DNA of 8,600 nt from Ornithomonoglobus_A sp045537455 (lineage in GTDB: Bacteria > Bacillota > Clostridia > UBA1381). The position numbers and the translations under genes are program-made. Of this stretch, positions 1-5,910 are shown one piece after another. The number at the start of each line of letters is the position of its first letter. The first letter of the stretch is position 1. The notes beneath the pieces were generated by a model that saw only the letters and a list, made by a program, of their open reading frames with translations, was not told the DNA's origin and did not search any database. The DNA lies in contig JAZSPM010000134.1 in the NCBI GenBank assembly GCA_045537455.1, positions 1 to 8,600 of the forward strand. The letters run 5' to 3'.

Positions 1-90
1 TTTGATTAAAGAAAAAACAGATAGGTGCGGCAACTGCAAGGAAACCTTCCGAAGGCGTGCTGTCGCACTCCAAGGGAGGTTGACGAAGCA
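1..90. repeat. Possible dispersed repeat at the integrase-proximal end
   Basis: This GC-richer stretch lies just beyond the integrase stop. It contains two short hairpins: CCTTC/GAAGG (45-49 with 51-55) and GTGC/GCAC (57-60 with 65-68, loop TGTC). On the minus strand one frame stays open across it and reads ECDSTPSEGFLAVAAP, a peptide I recall as recurring in many short annotated ORFs of gut Firmicutes. That suggests a dispersed non-coding repeat that happens to be open, not a gene. No start codon or ribosome binding site supports translation. It could be genome flank outside the element, or part of an attachment region. The repeat identity rests on memory and was not searched. Confidence 0.35.
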
Positions 91-127
91 GATGACGTGC
101 ATAGCTGTTTTTTCTCAAAAGGGGTTT

Positions 128-1582
128 TTAGAGATGCCCTTTATCCTTTCTTCCAAGATTAAGTTTATTATCAATAATGTCCGATGCAATTTCATCAGCT
201 GATTGTATAGCATGAACATAGATTTTACTTGTGGTGGCAATACTTGAATGTCCAAGACGGCGTGAAACAGTAGGTATACTAACTCCTTCTGCAATAAGCA
301 GGGTTGCGTGTGTATGACGGAGTGAATGTGGTGAAAAATATGGCAAGTTGTGCCGTTCTATGAATTTTTGCGTCCAGCCTGTAAGACTATCAGGATTCAT
401 AGGTGTTGTGTCGTCCTTTATAAAAAGTCTGTCATTTATAATTCGTTTTTTGCTTCCGTCTGCAAGTGTAATTTCAATAGTATTCTGCCATATATCAAGC
501 AAATCCCTGCGTAGCTTTAACCAGTAGTTATGATATTCAAGTAAAACCTCAAACATAGACTCAGACAGTTTTATTGTGCGGTATGATGTTTCATTTTTAG
601 GTGATTTTGTAATAATACCCATACCTTTTACATACTGGCTTGTCCTTTTTATGTGGATAATTCTGTTTTCAAAATCTATATCACTCCATTCAAGTCCAAG
701 AAGTTCACCTCGTCGCATACCGCTGAATATAAGCAGATACATAGCAGTTTTCCATTTGATAGGTTCATTTTCAAGACATTCGATTACCTTTTTTAACTGT
801 ATATCATCCAGAAAAGCAGCTTCAGAATGTTCAAGTTTAGGGGCTTTCATATAATTTCTATCGGCTACATTAAAAGGAATAATTCTGTCACGTGCTGCTT
901 GTGACAAAATAGAGCTTATAAGTCTATGGTGATGAAGAATTGTTTTTGAGGAAAGACCGCTTGTTTCCTTGTGAAGTTCAAATATTTTAGCAGTCGGTAA
1001 ATTCAAAGCTTTAGCTATTCTTTCAGCTGATTCGATGCTAACATGCTTTTCTCCTGAACACGCTGTTTTGATAGTTGTTACACTTACTCCGGATATATGT
1101 GAGAGCTTTGACGCAGAAATATTATTTTCAAGCAAATAAGCTTTCAGTTTAAATGAAATTGCGTAAGAGCCTGTCTTTTTAATACCATTTTCACGGAGAT
1201 TTGCATAGAATTCCTGCAAATGATGAGATTGAAGTTTGCAGAGTTTAATTTCACCTATTGCTGCATTAATATTTTTAAGTAGTGCCTGGTATCTTTCGTA
1301 TGTTTTTGGTGCAAGCAGGGGAGGTCTATTGTTTTCCAACCATGTTTCTGCATATTCGCCAAAACGAGTGTTGCTGTTAAAACTGGAGCCGTTTCTGACA
1401 GATTCTTCAAAAAGCACAATTTGACGCTGCAATTCTTTTTCAATTTGTTTTTCTGAATAATTAGCAGGTGGCTTCCATGTCATTGAGCGTTCAATCTGTT
1501 TGCCATTGCAATATCCGTCTGAACAGCGGATATAATATGTAATCTGTCCATTTTTTGCAATATGTTTCTTTACAGTTGCCAT
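128..1582 (-). CDS. int: Tyrosine recombinase/integrase with an inserted XRE-type HTH
   Basis: A 484-aa site-specific recombinase that should integrate and excise this element by strand exchange at att sites. Residues 4-38 look like the Arm-type N-terminal DNA-binding sheet. The SAM-like core-binding domain starts near 72. The catalytic domain runs from about 255 to 470, with Arg290 (SGMRRGE), Lys326, His419-x-x-Arg422 (HSLRH), His445 (LGH) and nucleophile Tyr455 (KIYVH), so the active site looks complete. A Cro/cI-like helix-turn-helix of about 65 residues (roughly 141-205, core 159-194) interrupts the core-binding domain just before the GLSSKTI helix. The start follows AAAGGAG with a 6-nt gap. 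It is the last gene of the operon, separated from xis by a perfect inverted repeat, and is presumably co-transcribed with it. Family call is firm; the role of the extra HTH is unknown. Confidence 0.95.
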   Translation of the reverse strand: MATVKKHIAKNGQITYYIRCSDGYCNGKQIERSMTWKPPANYSEKQIEKELQRQIVLFEESVRNGSSFNSNTRFGEYAETWLENNRPPLLAPKTYERYQALLKNINAAIGEIKLCKLQSHHLQEFYANLRENGIKKTGSYAISFKLKAYLLENNISASKLSHISGVSVTTIKTACSGEKHVSIESAERIAKALNLPTAKIFELHKETSGLSSKTILHHHRLISSILSQAARDRIIPFNVADRNYMKAPKLEHSEAAFLDDIQLKKVIECLENEPIKWKTAMYLLIFSGMRRGELLGLEWSDIDFENRIIHIKRTSQYVKGMGIITKSPKNETSYRTIKLSESMFEVLLEYHNYWLKLRRDLLDIWQNTIEITLADGSKKRIINDRLFIKDDTTPMNPDSLTGWTQKFIERHNLPYFSPHSLRHTHATLLIAEGVSIPTVSRRLGHSSIATTSKIYVHAIQSADEIASDIIDNKLNLGRKDKGHL

Positions 1583-1603
1583 AAGTTTCTCCTTTTTAAG
1601 TGA

Positions 1604-1629
1604 ATGAGGGCATCAAGTGATGCCCTCAT
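1604..1629 (-). promoter_or_regulatory. Perfect intergenic hairpin between xis and int
   Basis: ATGAGGGCATCA (1604-1615) and TGATGCCCTCAT (1618-1629) are exact reverse complements. With a 4-nt loop this makes an 11-bp stem. It fills the gap between the xis stop and the integrase ribosome binding site. Read on the minus strand it is followed by CACTTAAAAAGGAG, with no U-run, so it is not a classical terminator. mRNA processing, stabilisation, or control of integrase translation are possible roles; none is shown by the sequence. Confidence 0.6.
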
Positions 1630-1638
1630 CAGTTTGAT

Positions 1639-1863
1639 TTATGCGGAAATTCGACGTATTCCGCTGCTTTCATTCTCATTGGAAAGGGTGTTTGTAGACA
1701 GATAGTTCATCAGTCCGTCCCAGTTGATTAGAATTTTATTGCCGATTTGTACTGAGGGAATAGCTCCACTTTTCGCAAGATAGCGAATGTGATTGCGGCT
1801 AATGCCAATATTTTGCTCTTTGCAGAGTTTTGCGGTTTGGTTAATTGTGTTAAGCATTTTCAT
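1639..1863 (-). CDS. Excisionase-like small HTH DNA-binding protein
   Basis: A 74-aa protein with the layout of excisionase-family (MerR-like winged HTH) proteins. Residues 5-40 form the HTH, with the typical phrase ISRNHIRYLAKSGAIPSVQIG, followed by a wing (NKILINW) and a closing helix (DGLMNYL). Such proteins bend DNA at att sites and steer a tyrosine integrase toward excision; some also act as repressors. The start at 1863 has GGGAGG 7 nt upstream; the next Met (residue 3) is less well placed. Its ATG overlaps the helicase stop by four bases (ATGA), implying translational coupling, and the integrase gene follows. The last 18 residues (polar, SNENESSG) look disordered. Role inferred from family and position. 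Confidence 0.85.
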   Translation of the reverse strand: MKMLNTINQTAKLCKEQNIGISRNHIRYLAKSGAIPSVQIGNKILINWDGLMNYLSTNTLSNENESSGIRRISA

Positions 1864-3311
1864 ATAATGTCCTCCCTATATATTTTTATTCCATGTATGA
1901 CTTGTGGGCGCTCGTTATCAACATATTCACGTCCACGTTTGCTTTGAGGAAATTTCTCGCAGATATTGCTAAATAATTTTTGTCTTGAATGAATAGCAAG
2001 AGCATTTTCATGACAAAAACTTGCATAAAGTTCATAAAGTTTAGAGTTCGTAATAAATTCATCATCATTCCCTTCTCTTATAAATTTTTGAACAAATGCC
2101 ATTGAAGAGTTTGATTTTTCGATATGGTACATAAAATAATCGTTGCTATCGTCGTCCTTTGTGAAACTGTTATTGTTCTTAATGTATCGAAGCAACCCTT
2201 TAACGCACCACCAAGCAAAATAATCAATATCCTCAATTAGTTTGTCGAACAAATCAGGATCACGCTCTTCACGTGGTACTGTGTTGTCAAAATAAATCAC
2301 ATTGAAACGATCGTAAAATGAATCGTCATCAGCAGGAAAATCAGGTAGGAAATTACCAAGAAACAGTTGTTTTGTAGCAAATGCTACGCTTTGAGATTCC
2401 TTGTTTTTTATATCAACAAATAAAGAATCCCCACCAGTGATCTCTTTGAAAATTTTAAATTGACTTGCTTTGATATTTCGTGAAATTTCACCTGCAACAT
2501 TTAGTCGCTTATTCCTCATCTGCGACAAAGCAAAATTACGATCAATAACTTCAAGAGATACAGATGATACGTGATTTTCGCCGACGAGATGTTTCAGCAA
2601 ACGTGCAAGAGTTGATTTTCCTGTATCATGTTCTCCAATGAAAAAAACAGCACCTTTGAAGACAATGTTAGAAATCAAGACACCACACATTTCCTGCAAA
2701 CGCTTTCGCTTTGTTTTCACGCCACCGCAAAGTGTGTCGATGAATTTGTTAAATGTCAAAGAACTTAAATCGTTGTGATTTTCAATTTCTGTGGCTAATA
2801 CGTAATTAAAACCAAAATCGCAACTGTGTTCATAAATTTCATTATTCTCAACGTCATAAACGCAATCCCGAAAATTCAACAGATATTTATTGTGGTTGAA
2901 TACATAATTTTCGACATATTGTCGTCTTGAAATTTCATCGATTATTGATTTCGTGAGGTAGCTGCTGTTCTTTTGGTGATTATTAATTGCAAGTTCAACC
3001 TGGTGTCGTAAGGCTCCCTTCCCGAGCAGTTCAAAACATCCTCGTTTACTATTGTAACCCCACAATTGTTCCTGCACAAAAATATAGCGATGTTCACGAA
3101 TAAGCTTTGTGGCAATGTCGCTGCGGAATTTTCCATGATTATTGTCTGTTTCATTTTTTATCTCATTGTGAATACGAGGAGAATTATTATGTGAGATATT
3201 CCTTTCTACTGAAATATGAGGTTCAGGAATGGCAGCAGGGGGCGATGCCACTGCTTGCTTCTTTTGGGAAAAATCTCCGAATCCTGATAAAAATGTTGTT
3301 CCCTTTGCCAT
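1860..3311 (-). CDS. D5/P4-family SF3 replicative helicase
   Basis: A 483-aa phage/plasmid replication helicase of the P4/D5 type, expected to unwind the element's own origin. Residues 1-62 are polar, proline-rich and probably disordered. A D5_N-like region follows (about 65-200). The SF3 ATPase has Walker A GEHDTGKST (226-234), a Walker B-like RLNVAGEI ending at Glu275, a sensor-like LFLGN (Asn320) and a probable arginine finger in DRFNVIYF (Arg335). Residues about 400-483 look like the C-terminal winged helix. No Toprim or AEP primase domain is visible, and the chain is short for full P4 alpha-type proteins, so priming must come from elsewhere. The start has AGGAG in the upstream gene and a 1-base stop/start overlap (TAATG); its own stop overlaps xis. 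Confidence 0.9.
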   Translation of the reverse strand: MAKGTTFLSGFGDFSQKKQAVASPPAAIPEPHISVERNISHNNSPRIHNEIKNETDNNHGKFRSDIATKLIREHRYIFVQEQLWGYNSKRGCFELLGKGALRHQVELAINNHQKNSSYLTKSIIDEISRRQYVENYVFNHNKYLLNFRDCVYDVENNEIYEHSCDFGFNYVLATEIENHNDLSSLTFNKFIDTLCGGVKTKRKRLQEMCGVLISNIVFKGAVFFIGEHDTGKSTLARLLKHLVGENHVSSVSLEVIDRNFALSQMRNKRLNVAGEISRNIKASQFKIFKEITGGDSLFVDIKNKESQSVAFATKQLFLGNFLPDFPADDDSFYDRFNVIYFDNTVPREERDPDLFDKLIEDIDYFAWWCVKGLLRYIKNNNSFTKDDDSNDYFMYHIEKSNSSMAFVQKFIREGNDDEFITNSKLYELYASFCHENALAIHSRQKLFSNICEKFPQSKRGREYVDNERPQVIHGIKIYREDII

Positions 3312-3868
3312 TACTCATCTCCTATTTTGATAGTGATAATTCCATCATCTTCATCAGCATCGTCGTCGAGGTCAAAAAATCTATCCTTTGAAACTCGTTC
3401 GGATAAGGCAAAAGCAGCTTCGACATCCGAATAATCTTCGAGGTAGCCTATGCCAAGAAGTGCTTCCGCTGTGATAGTTTCGTGATCCGTTCTTTTCAGT
3501 GTTCTTTCGCCAGTAAAAACTGTGAAAAAGCCTAAAAAGGGTGCGTCACATTTTTCAAGTTCAAGAACTGCGTAGACAAAATTAGGGCGAACTCTCTTCT
3601 TGTCGATTTTCAGTGCGAAAGCGTTACTTTTGCTGGATATTCCGCCAAATTTAATGCTTGCTCGCTCATATCCGCTATAGTGTTCGCTGGGTTTCTTGCC
3701 ACAACATGGTATAAATTTTTGCATCTTGCCGTTTTCTTCAACGATAAACACAGCATTTCGCACTACAAATCGATGGCCGCCAAAGCAAAATCTCATTTTT
3801 TTCAAATCGGCCCAAAATACATCTTTGTTAGTTGATGATAACTCTCTGAGTTGTTTAAGTTTATACAT
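3311..3868 (-). CDS. Unrecognised 185-aa protein, first gene of the replication operon
   Basis: I do not recognise this family. The protein is soluble, with no signal peptide or membrane segment. Residues 20-120 alternate short hydrophobic strands (FVVRNAVFIVEE, NFVYAVLELE, FLGFFTVFTG), suggesting a beta-rich domain. A Cys-Cys pair sits at 55-56. Residues 166-175 form an acidic tract (DLDDDADEDD) before the C-terminal IITIKIGDE. It starts after a strong GGAGG (3877-3881) at 8-nt spacing and is preceded by a long structured leader. Its stop shares one base with the helicase ATG, so the two are almost certainly co-translated. By position it could be a replication accessory such as an origin- or ssDNA-binding protein, but that is only inference. 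Confidence 0.85.
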   Translation of the reverse strand: MYKLKQLRELSSTNKDVFWADLKKMRFCFGGHRFVVRNAVFIVEENGKMQKFIPCCGKKPSEHYSGYERASIKFGGISSKSNAFALKIDKKRVRPNFVYAVLELEKCDAPFLGFFTVFTGERTLKRTDHETITAEALLGIGYLEDYSDVEAAFALSERVSKDRFFDLDDDADEDDGIITIKIGDE

Positions 3869-3885
3869 ATTTTTTACCTCCAGAT

Positions 3886-3939
3886 TTATACTTTTTTAAA
3901 AGTGTGCGGCTGTCCTTCCGTTTCTGCTTCTCCTTTCAT
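3886..3939 (-). CDS. Possible leader mini-ORF 2 (17 aa)
   Basis: ATG at 3939 opens a 17-codon frame ending TAA at 3886, only four bases before the GGAGG of the 185-aa gene. It crosses the loop and distal arm of the 3908-3948 hairpin, so ribosome movement here could alter the fold. Its ATG overlaps the stop of mini-ORF 1 as ATGA. No ribosome binding site precedes it, so translation would rely on coupling. Peptide: MKGEAETEGQPHTFKKV. It may simply be chance within a structured leader. Confidence 0.3.
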   Translation of the reverse strand: MKGEAETEGQPHTFKKV

Positions 3940-3948
3940 TGGACAGCC
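3908..3948 (-). promoter_or_regulatory. Leader hairpin just upstream of the 185-aa gene
   Basis: GGCTGTCC (3908-3915) and GGACAGCC (3941-3948) are exact complements, forming an 8-bp GC-rich stem with a 25-nt loop. On the minus-strand transcript the stem is followed by GCACACTTTT, a short U-tract, so it could work as a weak attenuator or as a translational control hairpin. The loop contains AAAGGAG and the mini-ORF 2 start. Confidence 0.5.
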
Positions 3949-3995
3949 ACAGTTGATGTGTTTGCGGCAGAGCCTGTATTTATTATCCCCCTCAT
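3936..3995 (-). CDS. Possible leader mini-ORF 1 (19 aa)
   Basis: ATG at 3995 lies in the 7-nt loop of the small hairpin ATCCCC/GGGGAT (3985-3990 with 3998-4003). The frame encodes MRGIINTGSAANTSTVAVQ and stops at 3936 in an ATGA overlap with mini-ORF 2. The pair spans both large stems of the leader, an arrangement seen in attenuation leaders. No ribosome binding site is visible, so expression is uncertain. Confidence 0.3.
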   Translation of the reverse strand: MRGIINTGSAANTSTVAVQ

Positions 3996-4036
3996 AAGGG
4001 GATTCAAGTGGTGCCGGCGGCCTCGCGGCTCTGCCG
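3965..4036 (-). promoter_or_regulatory. Long-range stem with inner hairpin in the leader RNA
   Basis: CGGCAGAGCC (3965-3974) and GGCTCTGCCG (4027-4036) are perfect 10-bp complements closing a 52-nt interior. Inside lies a 6-bp stem ATCCCC/GGGGAT (3985-3990 with 3998-4003) and a GC-rich stretch (about 4011-4029) that can also fold. This starts about 20 nt downstream of the predicted transcription start, so it is probably an RNA element of the replication operon. I do not recognise it as a known riboswitch. A replication origin cruciform is the alternative. Confidence 0.55.
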
Positions 4037-4047
4037 TTTGGTTTGTT

Positions 4048-4073
4048 CGATCGATCGTGTGCTAATTATAGCA
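4048..4073 (-). promoter_or_regulatory. Operator-like palindromes over the minus promoter
   Basis: A hyphenated palindrome TGCTA-ATTA-TAGCA (4060-4073) encloses the -10 box, and a perfect 10-bp palindrome CGATCGATCG (4048-4057) sits at the predicted transcription start. Palindromes at these positions are typical repressor sites. The excisionase-like protein or the HTH inside the integrase could be the ligand; that is inference. Confidence 0.45.
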
Positions 4074-4093
4074 TATGTTTGCACGATTGTCAC
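4065..4093 (-). promoter_or_regulatory. Sigma-A-type promoter for the replication/integration operon
   Basis: On the minus strand GTGACA (4093-4088) is followed after exactly 17 bases by a consensus TATAAT (4070-4065). Transcription would start near 4058, giving a leader of about 190 nt before the 185-aa gene. This is the best promoter in the window and fits a polycistronic transcript through the integrase gene. Confidence 0.75.
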
Positions 4094-4117
4094 GGTGCCC
4101 AAAGAGGTGCGAAAAAG

Positions 4118-4189
4118 TTCGTAACAGCACAAATATTCATAAAAAGGACTTGAAAAAAGCTGCCTTATATGATAAAATATTCGTAACAG
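4118..4189 (+). repeat. 10-bp direct repeat TTCGTAACAG flanking the plus promoter
   Basis: TTCGTAACAG occurs at 4118-4127 and 4180-4189, one copy upstream of the -35 and one at the predicted start point of the plus-strand promoter. A second short motif, CGAAAAA, occurs at 4110-4116 and 4211-4217. Paired sites bracketing a promoter suggest a looping repressor or, less likely, origin iterons. Confidence 0.45.
4150..4178 (+). promoter_or_regulatory. Promoter for the divergent AT-rich gene pair
   Basis: TTGAAA (4150-4155) and TAAAAT (4173-4178) are separated by 17 bases on the plus strand. Transcription would start near 4185, leaving about 65 nt of leader before the GTG start at 4251. It is arranged back to back with the minus promoter, with 56 bases between the two -35 boxes, so both could share a regulator. 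Confidence 0.6.
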
Positions 4190-4250
4190 GGGAATTTAAT
4201 GCGATTTTGTCGAAAAACACGAACTTCAATAAGATTAGAGGTGCTGACTT

Positions 4251-4619
4251 GTGAATAATTACATGAAGAGTTTATTGAAATTAGTTGATGTATCATTGTG
4301 TGAGAAATACACAACAAAGGATAATCAAAGTGATACAGAATATAGCATTCAGGATATTAAGAATATTCTGAAATATAGGTTTGCTCTTGATTTCGATAAG
4401 GATATAGAATGTATCAAAAGTAATTGTCGTAATTTACGATTAGATGGTGATTGCTTTTTGCCTAAGCTGTTAGAAAGTATGGCAAAGGTTGTAGATGAAA
4501 GAATCACATGTAAATATTTTAATTCTGAATCGTTGGAAATTGTATATGATCTTTTTTTGACAGATCTGGTAGTTATTATAAAAACATTGTCTATTATATA
4601 CTTAACAACATATATCTGA
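4251..4619 (+). CDS. Unrecognised 122-aa protein, first of a divergent cargo pair
   Basis: I do not recognise this protein. The GTG start is chosen because AGAGGTG (4237-4243) lies 7 nt upstream; the next ATG at 4263 would be 19 nt away. Residues 1-100 are mixed polar and helical with four cysteines (residues 18, 66, 74 and 89) and no signal peptide. After a T7 tract at codons 101-103 the last 20 residues become hydrophobic (LVVIIKTLSIIYLTTYI), which looks like a membrane helix or like out-of-frame read. A different frame is open across the same bases into the next gene, so this may be the N-terminal part of a 543-aa protein. DNA is visibly more AT-rich than the minus-strand genes, suggesting separate acquisition. 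Confidence 0.65.
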   Translation: MNNYMKSLLKLVDVSLCEKYTTKDNQSDTEYSIQDIKNILKYRFALDFDKDIECIKSNCRNLRLDGDCFLPKLLESMAKVVDERITCKYFNSESLEIVYDLFLTDLVVIIKTLSIIYLTTYI

Positions 4620-4624
4620 TTCTA

Positions 4625-5881
4625 ATGAACATAAATCATGAAGAATATCATAATTATGCTGAGTTTGATGAGTACTTTACAAATTTCGATATAGAATTCA
4701 AAACCAAATTTTCTTATGATAATTTAATTAATTCAGGACGTGATAATTATAAAGATTCGTTTATGCATACATTATTTGCAAATAGCCAAGTCGTTGAATT
4801 TGAAGAAAAGCATAGCCAAATAGATGATGAATATGTAGATGACTATAAAGAAGAATATTTCGAGGAACATACAGAAGATTCCGATATAAATTGTGATCCC
4901 GAAGAATACAATAATAAACGACTTGAATTTTATAATAATGAAAAATGTTGCAATTTAAACGATGGTATTTCAAAATCAAAAAGAAATAGGAAACAACACC
5001 AATGGTGTGAAGCGAATGATGCTGTCAGTATTGCGACAGTTTATGCTTCGTATTATTCGCCGTTCGCAACACATAGGAATATAAAATATGATGGATATAA
5101 ACCTAAAGACCTAAACAAGTTTTATAATAATTATATCCATACATTAAATGCTGTTATATCATATAATAAGAATTCAATCAAAAATAAATACGGGTTAAAA
5201 CCAAGAGAGTACAATAAAAGAAATATATTTTCATCTGGAAATAACTGTGAGAATCATGCTTCATTATATCTGACAGATATGATATATGGGTTTAGTATGC
5301 TTGAAAAAGTTTTAGATGTTATAAATAATGTTGAAATGACAAATATTCCGGATGATGAACATAAAGATATAATCAATGAAATACTTTTAATGTGTGCTGA
5401 ATTAATGTTAATACCTGATATACGCAACAGGAATATGCTAGCAAAAAGAATAACAAAGAAATTTTTAGTAAATGATATTATAGCCGAAAATGATGTTTTA
5501 ATAGAAGATGTAAAGAAATTTTCGATGTATCAATCAAAAGTTTATTATTATATTATGGTTACCTATGCACTATTGACGATAGATCACATTTTGGAAACAG
5601 AAAAAAGTGATATTCTTAAAGATAAAAGGGTAGCAGAAGAATATATAAGAAAAATTATATATAAAGGAATTGATTGGTTTGTTAAAAATAAGCCTTTATC
5701 GGAAGGACAGTTTAAAAATTTATTATTTCCTATTGATGATATAAATTTTTATTTTCGAAAGACAAGATATACTTTTTATACCAAAGAATACTTTGAATAT
5801 TACTTTTCAACCGATATATTTAAACTTGATAGAGATAATAATATGTTTTTGGAAGCTTATTTTCAGATGCTAATGAACTGA
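4625..5881 (+). CDS. Unrecognised acidic, tyrosine-rich 418-aa protein
   Basis: No family recognised. The listed start (ATG 4625) is 5 bases after the upstream stop and has no ribosome binding site, so it is either translationally coupled or not the true N-terminus; the frame is open back to 4550. Residues 1-110 are strongly acidic (densest 57-94, e.g. DDEYVDDYKEEYFEEHTEDSD), followed by a basic patch KSKRNRK (117-123). Residues about 210-350 look alpha-helical, and 370-412 are rich in aromatic residues (FYFRKTRYTFYTKEYFEYYF). No Walker, nuclease or membrane motif is obvious. The acidic N-terminus might mimic DNA or bind a basic partner. Position on a mobile element, opposite strand and AT-rich composition suggest cargo (defence, anti-defence or regulation), but no function is claimed. 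Confidence 0.75.
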   Translation: MNINHEEYHNYAEFDEYFTNFDIEFKTKFSYDNLINSGRDNYKDSFMHTLFANSQVVEFEEKHSQIDDEYVDDYKEEYFEEHTEDSDINCDPEEYNNKRLEFYNNEKCCNLNDGISKSKRNRKQHQWCEANDAVSIATVYASYYSPFATHRNIKYDGYKPKDLNKFYNNYIHTLNAVISYNKNSIKNKYGLKPREYNKRNIFSSGNNCENHASLYLTDMIYGFSMLEKVLDVINNVEMTNIPDDEHKDIINEILLMCAELMLIPDIRNRNMLAKRITKKFLVNDIIAENDVLIEDVKKFSMYQSKVYYYIMVTYALLTIDHILETEKSDILKDKRVAEEYIRKIIYKGIDWFVKNKPLSEGQFKNLLFPIDDINFYFRKTRYTFYTKEYFEYYFSTDIFKLDRDNNMFLEAYFQMLMN

Positions 5882-5910
5882 AACAAAATAAGAGAATTTA
5901 AGATGATTCA

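Noticed and set aside
2..202. 66-codon plus-strand open frame
   Set aside because: Overlaps the 3' end of the integrase gene on the other strand, has no ribosome binding site in view, and its product resembles nothing; judged a shadow plus repeat.
1604..1629. Rho-independent terminator between xis and int
   Set aside because: Strong stem but no U-run on the transcribed strand, and the integrase ribosome binding site follows immediately.
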